NCBI GenBank assembly: GCA_024220505.1
Contig: JAKZZE010000010.1
Coordinates: 310,001-374,000, forward strand
Direction of reading: 5' to 3'
DNA from: Rhizopus arrhizus
Lineage: Eukaryota > Mucoromycota > Mucoromycetes > Mucorales > Rhizopodaceae
DNA: 64,000 nucleotides
Each line of letters opens with the position of its first letter. Positions within the stretch are counted from its first letter, which is position 1. Of this stretch, positions 17,741 through 28,565 are shown in pieces. Both the position numbers and the translations under genes were made by a program. A model generated the notes under the pieces. It saw nothing but the letters and a program-made list of their open reading frames with translations. It made no database searches and was not told the DNA's origin.

Positions 17741-19605
17741 CACTATTTTCACAAATTATTCGTGCAGCTTCAGGAAAAAAATTCGTGCAGTTTAAAAATA
17801 AAAATTGATTCAGACTCAGAAAAGAAATTCATTTAAATTATTTTTAAAAATTCATACATTTATTGGTGCTGTCGTGTTTGGTCATTAATGATGTCTTTAT
17901 TTATTATTTTATGATTGATCTCAGTCAAGCCTACGTCAGACTATATAATTAATAGTCAGACAATATAATCCAGGGTTCATTCTAAATTATTAGTTCCTCT
18001 CCTTTTTCTTACTTAATAAATAGTAGTTGTTAGCTATTGACTTCTTACTGTTTTCATATTATAAGTACCAAATATCTCAGGTGCATGAACTGCACGAAAA
18101 AAAAATACTACATTGGTTTACGGCTCAAACAATCCTCGAACCTAGTAGCTGAGTATCTACAAAACCCTTGAAGATCACTCAAAAGGACCTTGTTGCATGC
18201 ATCTCCAATTCTAGACGACATTGTCTCTTCCTGTAAAAGCTCTTCTCTTTTCAGTTTGCTTTTACACGCTGACCAGAATTGCTCAATCGGGTTGAGTTCA
18301 GGGGAGTAAGCTGGAAGATAAACACAGCCGTAGCCGCGTTATTCAATGTATTTTTTAATATCAGCATTCTTGTGGATAGGAGCATTGTCCATGACAATAT
18401 AATTGCCCTTAAATTGCTCATGCTGATCTAAAATGTCAAGAGTACTTGCAATAAAATTGAAGTAATGACCCGTGACGGTTCCGCCTTTGGTATTTTGAGT
18501 ATTCTGGGTACTACCTGCCGCCTTTCTCTTCTTCGAAGGGATGGGTGCTTTTGGTCTTCTTACCTTGATGTTTACTACACCGTAAGGAGATATAGCACCC
18601 AAAATAGTTGTTGTTTTGGCTCTGGTTTTGGGTACAACCACAACGGCACGGCTTCCTTTCTTTGACCATGCTACAGAACGCTTCATATTGACATGGAACG
18701 CTGCTTCATCAATGAAAATGCAGTTGCTCGTAAAATCAAGGTTTGTTTCACTCCATCTTACTACCCAGTCGTATCTCTCCTGAATTTTTTCTGGACTATT
18801 TCTTTCCACTGAGTGAAAATGAGCTTTCTTCAAACTGATTCTACACTTTTTGGTTACAAAATTGTAAAGAGCAGTTTTCGAAATAGACAAGTCGACAAAC
18901 TTGCTTGTCAAACTGTCCATCATCTCTTCCAGAACTAAGCTTGGCTTATCGTCAATAAGCTCTTTTAAGAATTGCTCATGCTCTTCTCTCAAGGCTGATG
19001 GCCTTCCTACAGGCCTGCCACTACCTTTTTTTCTTCCAATTTCTTCCTCTGGATTCTCACTTTCCTTTTTGTACCAGCTTTGAGCGGTAGTCTCTGGCAT
19101 TTTAAGGGCTCTAGCAGCTTCTCTTATATCCATGTTTTTCTCATAAATAAGAAAAAAAAACTGTTCTTTATCCTCAGGCTTGTAGCGTCTGTAGGTTTTC
19201 TTTCCTTTTTCTGATATCTGATTTTTATCAGGCTTCTCGGATAGCTTCTTTTCTTTTTCTTGCTTCACTCTCTCAGGTGGTTTCAGGTCAAGATAATGAT
19301 TCAAATCCGTTACATTTTCAAGCGGATAGTTTCATTATCTACTTCCATATCGACCGTAAAAACTTCGTTTCCTTGGTCGTCTAACATATTTCCTTTTCCA
19401 TCTTCGTGAATAAAAGAGTCCATACTGAATTGAATATTGAAGTGAAAAAAAAAGGGGCTGATATTGCACGAAGTTTTTCCCTTTAAGTGCTCGAAATTGT
19501 TTTCTTTTATTGGATGAAGATTAATCCTGAGTCTGAATCAATTTTTATTTTTAAACTGCACGAATTTTTTTCCTGAAGCTGCACGAATAATTTGTGAAAA
19601 TAGTG
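17741..19605 (-). mobile_element. IS630/mariner-superfamily element with 79-bp terminal repeats
   Basis: 1865 bp. Inverted repeats 17741-17819 and 19527-19605 begin CACTATTTTCACAAATTATT and appear identical; TA flanks both ends (17739-17740, 19606-19607). Each repeat contains two ATTCGTGCAG-type submotifs. One transposase on the minus strand. Identical repeats indicate recent movement even though the transposase has a stop. Confidence 0.9.
18108..19304 (-). pseudogene. IS630-like DDE transposase with one stop
   Basis: About 398 codons. Basic, Lys-rich N-terminus, then a helix-turn-helix (IREAARALKMPETTAQSWYK), a GSGRPVGRPS hook, and the catalytic domain: Asp in CIFIDEAAFH, Asp in YIVMDNAPIH, Glu in YSPELNPIEQFW. 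A single TAA at 18339-18341 (after KKYI-E) separates the second Asp from the Glu; the frame resumes R-G-Y-G-C-V-Y-L and ends at 18108. A glutamate codon is the likely ancestor. One substitution would account for the loss. Confidence 0.85.
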
Positions 19606-19727
19606 TATGAATAAATCGCCGCTTTTCAACACTTTTAATAAATTTTTTCCTTTTTTGGCAAGCGATTCCTAAGACTTCTGTTATTGCACAAAAACTACAT
19701 TTCAACATCACAACCTTTGACATTGTA

Positions 19728-19830
19728 ATGCCACCTGCTCGCGGTACTTACAACAAAATTGCAGACCCAGCCCTCACCGAGGACCAGCTGTCTGAAATGG
19801 ATACTTACTTCAAAGAATTTCGGAAACAAT
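19728..19830 (+). pseudogene. N-terminal fragment of an unknown gene, cut by an LTR
   Basis: ATG at 19728 opens a frame reading MPPARGTYNKIADPALTEDQ, continuing 34 codons and ending in the LTR that starts at 19831. I do not recognise it. The sequence upstream (19608-19727) is AT-rich leader and abuts the IS630-like element. The missing remainder is not on the other side of the LTR element, whose right flank is a Merlin transposase. Confidence 0.4.
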
Positions 19831-20409
19831 TGTTGTAGAACAGCGTCTGATCATAACGGACATTGAATAATCACAACTAAAAGAAGTATATTAAAATTGA
19901 TAAAAGATAATAATTTAAATCTTTATCAAATAAAATATATTCTTCTTCTTTTTTATATAAAACTATCACAAATAGATTTATTCTATAAAGTAAACATGAA
20001 CAATAAATAAGTCATGACCTTTACTATTCATCATTTCTGTAAATGAATAATAATGGATCAGGTACCTAGTCAACTTTGATCTGACTGGAGGCATTTCATA
20101 TAAATATATCTTTCCTCTCAATGAAGACGGGACAATTATCCCAGATCAGTTAAAGAACAATAAGATCTATAAAACAACGAATTAAAAATTTTCATAATCG
20201 ATTCAGTGATCATTCTTCAATCAAACCTGTCATTTATTGGATCTACGCTCATGACTACTCATTTACCCGCCGACTGATAGAAGAATATAAATAGTAGACT
20301 TTGTAATGATTTCTTTTTAACAATTAAGATTGTCTTAAATAAAGTTCAGTCTCAAAAAGTATTCTTTGGTTTTTTATCGCTACCTTAATTACTTTACCAG
20401 AACATAACA
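19831..20409 (+). repeat. 5' LTR of the chromodomain Ty3 element
   Basis: 579 bp starting TGTTGTAGAACAGCGTCTGA and ending AACATAACA. TATA-like GAATATAAATAG near 20283 and AAATAAAG near 20336 give a short R region. Differs from the 3' LTR by a 15-bp insertion near 19900 and scattered substitutions. Confidence 0.9.
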
Positions 20410-20443
20410 TTTTACTTTTTGAATTCCAAACTTTATTGCAAAT

Positions 20444-23400
20444 ATGTCTACTACTCAAGAAACTCCTATTGTTGACCCTGTTGTAACAAGCACCCCAGAA
20501 AGTCAAAGCTCTGTGGTCTTTAATATCACTTCTCCTCTTTCTGAACCTCAAGGAAGTATGGCTAGCAAGTATGCTTCTGAACCTACCCCCATGGACACTG
20601 ATACTGCTACTCCTACTCCTAAGGTAATGGACTCCACTGGTGACATTGTAAGTCGCAAGCTGCGTATCATTGAAAATTGGAAGAATCAAGCCAAGATCCA
20701 CTTTATGGAGTATATGGTCTTAAATGAAGATGATTCTGATCCTGCTGCTGCTCTTACTGCCCATCAGAAATTTAAGGATTGCGAAGAAAAGGTGAACAGA
20801 GCAAAGGAGGCTCTCAAGTCCTTCACTGCTATGTTTGAAGAGGTGAAAACCCCGGTCGATGGTTCAAGTAATCATTCTCTTCGCTTGGTTGTACCAAATG
20901 ACCTGCCTACGTTGCAATTAAAAGGTGATGCAATTTGGAGGAAAAAGGCTGAGTGCTACGACAGTGCTTACGATTTTTGTAACACCTTTGAAACTGTCTT
21001 ACGTGCTCATGGTCAAGCCCTGAACTCCAATTGGGAACGATTGCTGCCACTCTGTATGAATCCCGAGCAAGTCTCTTGGTGCAGGGAAGCACTACTGGAA
21101 AAAGGTTTCTCTTGGAAGCAAGTCCGCCCCATGATCTTGGATCACTTTGACACCCCTTACCGCAAGTTTTTGCTTATGGTCGAAGTCGGTTCCATGTGTC
21201 AAGGCACTTACGAAAGCAACCGGGAATACTCGAACCGTTTCCAGAAGATGCGCCGTGAAGCTGGTATGGAGGACAGCACTCTCCTTGCTGTCACTTACTT
21301 TGCTTCTTTAAAAGCATCTGTCAAGTCTGTCGCGCAATTAGCGATATCCTCTCACTTTGGTTCTCGCTTACCTAGTTCGATTACCCAAATTATCGACTTG
21401 GTACTTGCCTCTGGTGAAGATTCTGCTTTTGCTGCCAAGACTCCCCATAAACGTGCTCGTCCTATGAACGATGATGAACGTATACCTCGTCATGCTGGCA
21501 ATACTAGTAAAGCTCCTTTTGGAACTAGTAAAGTATTGACCAACAAGTATAAGACACCCATGGCAAATAAGGGAAAATCTAAAACCAAGCCATGTACTTA
21601 CTGCCGCAAAGAATGGTTCCAAGGTCATAAGTGCAATGAATATCTAGTTGCTAAAAATAGTAATAGTAACAATAAGGATAATGTACAAATAAACCGAATG
21701 GCCGTAAGAACTGCAAATAATAATGTATCCGATGAAGAGGATGAATGTGAAATAAACAGCCCTCTCAACCGTATGGCACTTGACTGTAAGTCTAAAAAAG
21801 AAAAAGAATTAATAGTTACTCGAGACTTTAAAAGTACTAATGATAATTCTATAACTTTTCCTATACTTGCAAACAATAGAAAAGCCATCACGATCTTGGA
21901 TACTGGAGCAAATTTTTCTTCTGTAAATAAAAAATTTTGTTTCCAAAATAATTTTTTAATTATTCCTCCTAAAAATAATAATGTCATAAAGTTAGCTGAC
22001 TGTAACTCTACTATTAAGAGAATTGGTTTAACTGAAGTAAACATTAAGTGTAATGGAAAATCCTTTAATCATACCTTTGAAGTAATGAATTTAACAAATG
22101 ATCATGATATGAGTATTGGTACTGATTTTATGAGTAAACTTGGTATTGGTCTTACTGGTCTTCCTTACAAATGGGATGATAGTAAAGTATCTTTAGACAA
22201 TTCCAAAGTACCTGAACATAAATTCAATGACTTTAGTGAACTCTTGAATAAAGTTGATGATGAGATGACTGAATTAGAGAACTGCCCCGCTGGTTCATCT
22301 AATGAATATCAACAAGCATTAAACTATATTAAACCATTAATTCAATCAAATCAAGCAATACCTAAAGGTTCCTTTTGTACTATACCGGAATCTGTTGTCT
22401 CGATTGAAACTCCTGAAGGTGTCACATCTTATCGACGTCCCTATCTTGTGCCTTTAGCATACCATAAGATAGTACAAGATCAGATAGATGAATGGCTGGA
22501 GAATGGTGTAATCAAGAGAGCTCCTGCTAATACCGAGTGGAACTCAGCTTTGACTGTAGTAAAGAAGACCAATGCTAAGGGTGAAGTAACTGGTTACCGT
22601 GTGTGCCATGATCCCAGACATGTTAATGCTCTTCTAAAGTCAATTGACAGAATGCCCTTGCCTAAAATTTCTGAGCTATTTGAGGAATTGAAAGGAGCAA
22701 CTGTATATTCCACTTTGGATCTTAAATCTGCTTTTAACTCTTTAAAAATGAATGAAGAGCATGCACATAAATTAGCTTTCTCTTGGAACTCTGTACAGTA
22801 TATACCTGTTGGTACTCCTTTTGGTCTAAAGCATGTATCCAGTGTAATGCAGAGAACTATGAGCATCGCATTAGAAAACATGTCCTTTGCTAAATGTTTT
22901 GTTGATGACATAGTTGTAGCATCTACTTCCATTGAAGAGCATAAGCAACACTTAAAACAAGTAATCGATAAACTTACTAAAGTAAATCTCAAGTTAAATC
23001 CTGATAAATGTACATTTTTTCAAAGCAAAATTAATTTACTTGGCTTCAGAATATCTCCTAAAGGTGTTTCTCTTGACCTTCGTAAAGTTGCTAATGTGCA
23101 AGAATTTCCTGTCCCCAAGACTGGAAAGGATATAATGAGATACTGTGGACTCATAAATTATTTCCGTCCTCATATTCCTAAAGCATCTTCACTGTTAGCT
23201 CCATTGGATGCCTTAAGAAATGAAAAATCATTAATTAAATTATGGAATGATAAACACCAACAATGTTTTGACAACTTAAAGAAAGTATTGTTAGAAAATG
23301 TAATTCTTTCATACCCTGATTTGAATCAAACTTTCTATGTCGCTACCGATGCCTCTAACGTTGGTATAGGTGTAATTCTGTATCAAAAGATAAATGGGAA

Positions 23401-25228
23401 AGTACACTACATTTCTATGATAGCTAAAACTTTATCTAAAAGTGAACGTAACTATTCAGCTACTAAGCGAGAATTATTAGCAGTTGTATATGCTCTGAAG
23501 AGGTTCCATAAGTATTTATGGGGAAACAAATTTACCCTGTATACAGATCATAAGGCACTCACTTATCTTCACACGCAAAAGATTGCTAACGCTATGCTCA
23601 TAAATTGGTTCGATACACTGCTCCAATATGATTTTAAAGTCGTTCATTTACCAGGTGTAGATAATATTCTCCCTGACACACTTTCTCGTCTATATGAAAT
23701 TGAAGATCCTGTCAATGAACTGGGAGGGGATAAGCTTCATCTTTTGAATAGAGCAGCAGTAAAACTACCCAGTGAAGACAAAGGTGAATACATGACACCT
23801 CCGGATCCAGAAGAACGTAAACTACTTCTTCTACGTGAGCACATTAAAGGACACTTTGGTTCTGATGCAATTTACCATGCTTTAAAACGTAAAGGTATCT
23901 ACTGGTCCAATCTGAAAAATGAAGCCGTAGAACTTGTTAAGAGTTGTATTCCATGTCAACAATTTAACATAATCAAAAAGGGTTATAATCCTCTAAGACC
24001 CATTACAGCCACATTACCTGGAGATAGTTGGGGCATCGACTTAGCTGGTCCCATGAAAACTTCCTTGAATGGCAACAATTACTTATTGATTATGGTTGAC
24101 ATTGCTACACGTTACTGTGTATTGAAACCCTTGCCTGATAAGCAATCTATGACGATTGTAAAAGCTTTAATCGATGTCTTCTCGCATTATGGTTTTCCAC
24201 GTGTAATCCAATCTGATAATGGTGGTGAATTTGTAAATGAGCTTATGCAATTACTTGCTGAAAATGCTGGTTATGACCATAGACTCATATCTAGTTATCA
24301 TCCCAGAGCTAATGGAGTAAGTGAACGTTGGGTACAAACAGCTGTAAATGCAATAAAGAAACAAATCGAGGGTGCTAAAGCAGACTGGGATTTATATGTT
24401 CCTTCTACACAACTCTACTTGAATGGTAAACACAATGAACGTACTAAGACGCCACCCTTCACTTTAATGTACGGTCGTAACATGAATGACTTTGAAGATT
24501 TTAGCAAAGAAAAAAATAAGGCAACTAAAGAAGAAATAAATAAACAACTCCTTCTCAATATAAAAAGAATGACGGAGATTGTGTTCCCTGCCATATATGA
24601 ACGTACAAAAATAATAACAAACAATCAGAAGGAAAAGTTTGATGCGTCACATAAACTAATTACGATCCCTGAAAATAGCTATGTAATGGTAAAAGTAAAT
24701 ATTAAAACCAACAAGTTAGATCCTAACTATGAAGGACCTTATAAAGTAAAAAGAATTACTCAAGGAGGATCGTATGTACTAGAAGATGAAATGGGTGAAT
24801 TGTTATCTAAAAACTACCCACCTTCTGCGTTAAAACTCATCTCACAAGATGAAGTTATATCAACAAATAAATTCTATCAGGTAGAAGCCATCTTAGCACA
24901 TAAAAAGCTTAAAGGCAAATATCTTTATAAGTGCAGATGGAAAGGCTATGATAAGAGCGATGATACCTGGGAGCCTGCCTCTAACTTTACCGATCCTAAA
25001 TTCATTACAGAATATTGGCAAAGAGTTGGTATAGTTCCTGAAGATATTAAATATAAATATGACCTTCAAAATAATAAAGGAAGATCTAACAATGTGAAGT
25101 TAATAAATACTTCTCATACAGGCAAACGAAAGACCAGAACAGATCTTAATGAAAATAGCCACTCTTCTACAACAAGTAGTAATAAATTAAATGGCAATAT
25201 AAATTCTAAAAGATCTAGACGGTATTAG
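20444..25228 (+). CDS. Gag-Pol polyprotein with C-terminal chromodomain
   Basis: 1594 residues in one frame, no shift or stop. Gag occupies residues 1-400, ending in a variant zinc finger (CTYCRKEWFQGHKC, near 384). Protease ILDTGANFSS near 484. Reverse transcriptase about 640-880: STLDLKSAFNSL, catalytic FVDDI near 818, LGF near 865. RNase H about 960-1085 with ATDASNVGIG and TDHKAL. Integrase: H..H..C-I-P-C near 1140-1175, then Asp in GIDLAGP, Asp in QSDNGGEF, Glu in VSERW. Chromodomain at about 1476-1530 (YQVEAILAHKKLKGK, then YKCRWKGYDKSDDTWEP) with the aromatic residues that bind methylated histone tails; in chromoviruses it directs integration to heterochromatin. All catalytic residues are present, so it may encode active enzymes. 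Single-ORF Gag-Pol is known from the Tf1 group. Confidence 0.95.
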   Translation: MSTTQETPIVDPVVTSTPESQSSVVFNITSPLSEPQGSMASKYASEPTPMDTDTATPTPKVMDSTGDIVSRKLRIIENWKNQAKIHFMEYMVLNEDDSDPAAALTAHQKFKDCEEKVNRAKEALKSFTAMFEEVKTPVDGSSNHSLRLVVPNDLPTLQLKGDAIWRKKAECYDSAYDFCNTFETVLRAHGQALNSNWERLLPLCMNPEQVSWCREALLEKGFSWKQVRPMILDHFDTPYRKFLLMVEVGSMCQGTYESNREYSNRFQKMRREAGMEDSTLLAVTYFASLKASVKSVAQLAISSHFGSRLPSSITQIIDLVLASGEDSAFAAKTPHKRARPMNDDERIPRHAGNTSKAPFGTSKVLTNKYKTPMANKGKSKTKPCTYCRKEWFQGHKCNEYLVAKNSNSNNKDNVQINRMAVRTANNNVSDEEDECEINSPLNRMALDCKSKKEKELIVTRDFKSTNDNSITFPILANNRKAITILDTGANFSSVNKKFCFQNNFLIIPPKNNNVIKLADCNSTIKRIGLTEVNIKCNGKSFNHTFEVMNLTNDHDMSIGTDFMSKLGIGLTGLPYKWDDSKVSLDNSKVPEHKFNDFSELLNKVDDEMTELENCPAGSSNEYQQALNYIKPLIQSNQAIPKGSFCTIPESVVSIETPEGVTSYRRPYLVPLAYHKIVQDQIDEWLENGVIKRAPANTEWNSALTVVKKTNAKGEVTGYRVCHDPRHVNALLKSIDRMPLPKISELFEELKGATVYSTLDLKSAFNSLKMNEEHAHKLAFSWNSVQYIPVGTPFGLKHVSSVMQRTMSIALENMSFAKCFVDDIVVASTSIEEHKQHLKQVIDKLTKVNLKLNPDKCTFFQSKINLLGFRISPKGVSLDLRKVANVQEFPVPKTGKDIMRYCGLINYFRPHIPKASSLLAPLDALRNEKSLIKLWNDKHQQCFDNLKKVLLENVILSYPDLNQTFYVATDASNVGIGVILYQKINGKVHYISMIAKTLSKSERNYSATKRELLAVVYALKRFHKYLWGNKFTLYTDHKALTYLHTQKIANAMLINWFDTLLQYDFKVVHLPGVDNILPDTLSRLYEIEDPVNELGGDKLHLLNRAAVKLPSEDKGEYMTPPDPEERKLLLLREHIKGHFGSDAIYHALKRKGIYWSNLKNEAVELVKSCIPCQQFNIIKKGYNPLRPITATLPGDSWGIDLAGPMKTSLNGNNYLLIMVDIATRYCVLKPLPDKQSMTIVKALIDVFSHYGFPRVIQSDNGGEFVNELMQLLAENAGYDHRLISSYHPRANGVSERWVQTAVNAIKKQIEGAKADWDLYVPSTQLYLNGKHNERTKTPPFTLMYGRNMNDFEDFSKEKNKATKEEINKQLLLNIKRMTEIVFPAIYERTKIITNNQKEKFDASHKLITIPENSYVMVKVNIKTNKLDPNYEGPYKVKRITQGGSYVLEDEMGELLSKNYPPSALKLISQDEVISTNKFYQVEAILAHKKLKGKYLYKCRWKGYDKSDDTWEPASNFTDPKFITEYWQRVGIVPEDIKYKYDLQNNKGRSNNVKLINTSHTGKRKTRTDLNENSHSSTTSSNKLNGNINSKRSRRY

Positions 25229-25248
25229 TTATACCTGGGAGGGGATTA

Positions 25249-25812
25249 TGTTGTAGAACAGCGTCTGATCATAACGGACATTGAATAATCACAACTAAAA
25301 GAAGTATATTAAAACTGATAAATCTTTATCAAATAAAATATATTCTTCTTCTTTTTTATATAAAACTATCACTATTAGATTCATCCTATAAAGTAAACAT
25401 GAACAATAAATAAGTCATGACCTTTATTATTCATCATTTCTGTAAATGAATAATAATGGATCAGGTACCTAGTCAACTATGATCTGACTGGAGGCATTTC
25501 ATATAAATATATCTTTCCTCTCAATGAAGACGGGACAATTCTCCCAGATCAGTTAAAGAACAATAAGATCTATAAAACAACGAATTAAAAATTTTCATAA
25601 TCGATTCAGTGATCATTCTTCAATCAAACATGTCAATTATTGGATCTACGCTCATAACTACTCATTTACCCGCCAACTGATAGAAGAATATAAATAGTAG
25701 ACTTTGGAATGATTTCTTTTTAAGAAAAAAGATTGTCTTAAAATAAAGTTCAGTCTCAAAAAGTATTCTTTGGTTTTTATCGCTACCTTAATTACTTTAC
25801 CAGAACATAACA
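25249..25812 (+). repeat. 3' LTR of the chromodomain Ty3 element
   Basis: 564 bp. At several sites where the two LTRs differ (for example ACAATTCTCCC, AACATGTCAATT, CGCCAACTG) this LTR agrees with the inverted solo LTR at 31324-31886 and not with its partner at 19831. Confidence 0.9.
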
Positions 25813-26997
25813 GTCAGCAAAGATACCAGTGGACCTTGGTCGGCAATGCCTGCTCTATTGAACGACACTTGCGAAAAGCAAGCAAGCATTGCCTTCCAGT
25901 GATTACTGGCATGTTTCCTACGTCATATGAACTCCACTAACTTCCATGGCATCATCGATGCTGTGCGATGACGACTAGTCACTCCTCGTTTGATACCATT
26001 CCAGGTGCCTAGTAGCAGGTTGTTAGCATCGTCTAAGAATTCTATGATCTACACAAGTACGTACCTTCTATAGTATTAGTACAAGCACCTGTCTTCGGAT
26101 CACGGAACGTCTTTGAGTGATTGACCGTTTCCACTATTAAGTTTCGGCTTGGATCACTGTCAATGCCTTTATAGCCTTTCCAGCAATCTACCATAACATG
26201 CGAGCCTGTCATCAATGATTAGGTGCACTGATCATCTAGCATATACATATTCTAATCATTACCATCCTTTACGAATGTATCGATTATCAACTTCAAGGTA
26301 TTTTGATTGCGGTTAGGCACCGTCAACAAGAACACCTTACGCTCGGGCGTACGCTCTACACCTCCAGCAACCCAAACACCATCGACCCTCTTCCCCTTAT
26401 TGTACTTTCGCTTCCCAAACTTGCTTTCGTCTATTTCAACGACAATTGGCTGCCCATCACTGTTAACTCCACCTAAGTATGACTTGTTAATCACATACTC
26501 TGATGTAAACAAAGCATCACGTACCGGCTTGAACATCTTCAATTCGAAGATCTGCCTCCATTACTTGGTATATGTCCGTAATAATATTGCGGACAGTCGG
26601 TAGACTAAGACCAGTCATAGTAGATATTGTTCCGTTTGGAACTTGTAACAGAAAAAGGTACACTACTAAGAGTGTTTGATGAATAATGGACTTGCGACCT
26701 TGGAAAAAGGAGCCGTCCAAGTAAGAAATACGGCTACGACCGCACGCACAGTTCCTTGAGCCACAACGCCAAAAGAATCCATCTCGGCTGGACTGGTTCA
26801 AGCGCATTTCAGAGCCTTCTTTACACTTGCGTGTAGAAAAAAAAGCACCATTTTCCTTTAAATACCTTATACCAGTTGCCTTTAGTTACGTTCCCTCCCA
26901 TTTAAAAACAAACTTACTTCATAGTACAGTCAGCCGTCATAGTTCTTTCGGCAATATAAGCAAGAGTTGGCATGTTGTTAGCAGCGTTGGAAGACAT
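25813..26997 (-). pseudogene. Merlin-type (IS1016/IS1595-like) transposase with four introns, truncated
   Basis: Exons on the minus strand: 26918-26997, 26525-26865, 26263-26472, 26065-26205, 25813-26008; all junctions are GT..AG and keep the frame, and the last intron has a TGCTAAC branch site. Recognisable motifs: WRCGSRNC zinc-like pair, VVEIDESKFGKRKYNKGKR (first catalytic Asp), VWVAGGVER, SHVMVDCWKGY (second Asp), VNHSKTFRDPKTGACTN, IEGTWNGIKR (Glu), then PWKLVEFI. A TGA at 25923-25925 replaces the conserved Trp of EFIWRRKH. The 3' end is cut by the LTR at 25812. I found no terminal repeats. Start ATG is the first in frame with an intron close behind. Confidence 0.8.
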
Positions 26998-27625
26998 TAG
27001 ATTTTGATGAAATGGAAAAAAAGATGAACGAAAAAAAAAAAAGAAAAAAGTATCTCTTTTTATATTTTCTTACAAGGTTTGTTATCATTCCGAGATCAGC
27101 CGATAGATAGGAAGCATCTCCGCAACGGAAGTTCGTTTTACCGTAGTGAGATGACAAAAGTTTTCCCGAAACTCTTGAGATTTTGAAAAAAAAATGCTAA
27201 GTAACTTAGAGTAAAAGTTAAGCAAAAAGTAGATGACAATGTATGAGCATCTGCAGGGAATCGAACCAACGACCTCCACATTTGAAAGCTATCGACGTAG
27301 CTATTTGACCAAGAATGCTGATTTGCCGATTTTCGTTTTGCAAGTCCTTCTGTCATCAAAATTCTGATTTTTGACGCGGATTTTCTCGACCTTCAGAAGT
27401 CGTATCTCGACCCGGATTTTTTTAATGATCTTGTACTTGCCCGCACTCTTGCTTGGAGTAATAGGATGGAGGAAAAAAACAACGGAACTTCGAGAATCTC
27501 GCAGTTGACCATTTTTGGTATAATAAACTCCGCTTGAAAATAACAGAATCGTGTTCTGTGACCCCAATAACCATATTAAGCATATTAAACTCCGCACGCG
27601 GAGTTTATATATGTATATATAGTAT
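26998..27625. other. Spacer between the Merlin relic and LINE A
   Basis: Contains the tRNA-like stretch at 27247-27318 and a short perfect inverted repeat AAACTCCGC-AC-GCGGAGTTT at about 27586-27606, with a third AAACTCCGC near 27524. Overlapping open stretches on the minus strand have no recognisable protein. Confidence 0.5.
27247..27318 (-). other. tRNA-like sequence, probably a tRNA relic or SINE head
   Basis: The minus strand carries a perfect Pol III B-box GGTTCGATTCC and an A-box-like TGGTCAAATAGC at suitable spacing over 72 nt, with GCAT at the 5' end and ATGC at the 3' end able to pair. The T stem pairs poorly (two good pairs) and the anticodon stem is not convincing, so I do not call a functional tRNA. 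A best-guess anticodon would be CAA. Confidence 0.35.
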
Positions 27626-28565
27626 GTGGACGGTAAATCTTTCACAGATCCGGGAAACCCACTTCTGGCTCGCAAGCCTGCTTATCAACGATATCTTCAG
27701 CAACATCTGGATGATATCCTGTTGAAAATACCTTCCGGATGGAATGCTCAAAAGAAATGGGACTTTGTCAAGCAACAAGTTAAGAAAGTGACACGTACTT
27801 TTGCGATTGACTATAGCGATTGGCGAAAAAAGATGATTCGACAATTACAGAGCGACAGAAACAGGTTTTTACGTAGCAAACCGCCACTGGATGCTCGTTT
27901 GCAACATCTTACTATTCTGGATCAACAAATAGCATCGCTGCAACAAGAACTTTCGGAAACCCTTGCCCTAAAGGCTAACGTCCGTTGGCAGGAAGCAGGT
28001 GAGAAATCAGTCAAATACTTGAAGAATCTTTATCGCCAACGTACTGTTGAGCAGCACATCACCACTCTACGGCCGAATGATTCTACAGACCCAGTAGAGA
28101 GTATTGATCGGATGCTACCCATTGCTCAACATTTTTATCAATCTCTATTTACCACTGATCCGGTCGATGACTATCAAGTAGAACACTACCTTGATGACAT
28201 TCACGATTTGCCTCAATTGACTGACGATCACACAGACCACCTACTGGAGCCGATCACCATTGAGGAAATCATTCATGAGACAGCTCGAGTAGAAAATAAA
28301 GTCAGCAGCCCTGGGGAAGATGGTCTTGGTTATGCTTTCCTATATCAACTATTCCGATATCCCCCTTTACAAGACCTGGTATTGAAAGTTTACAATCAAG
28401 CACTCAACTCAAAAAAATTCCCTAAATCCTGGCAAGAATTGAGGGTAAGATTATTAGCAAAAAAAGGTGACTTAACCAGTTTGAAAAATTGGCGACCTAT
28501 TTCTCTGATCAATTGTGATGCCAAAATCTACACACGGATCATCAATTCTAGAATGAGACAAGTTA

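Larger units (their letters stand above)
19831..25812 (+). mobile_element. Complete chromodomain Ty3 (gypsy) retrotransposon
   Basis: LTRs at 19831-20409 (579 bp) and 25249-25812 (564 bp), TG..CA ends, TATA box and AATAAA in each. One uninterrupted Gag-Pol ORF. The flanking pentamers differ (ACAAT left, GTCAG right), so there is no target duplication, and the LTRs differ at roughly 20 sites including a 15-bp indel. No TGG-type primer site follows the 5' LTR (TTTTACTTTTT instead). A purine-rich GGGAGGGGA precedes the 3' LTR. Confidence 0.92.
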
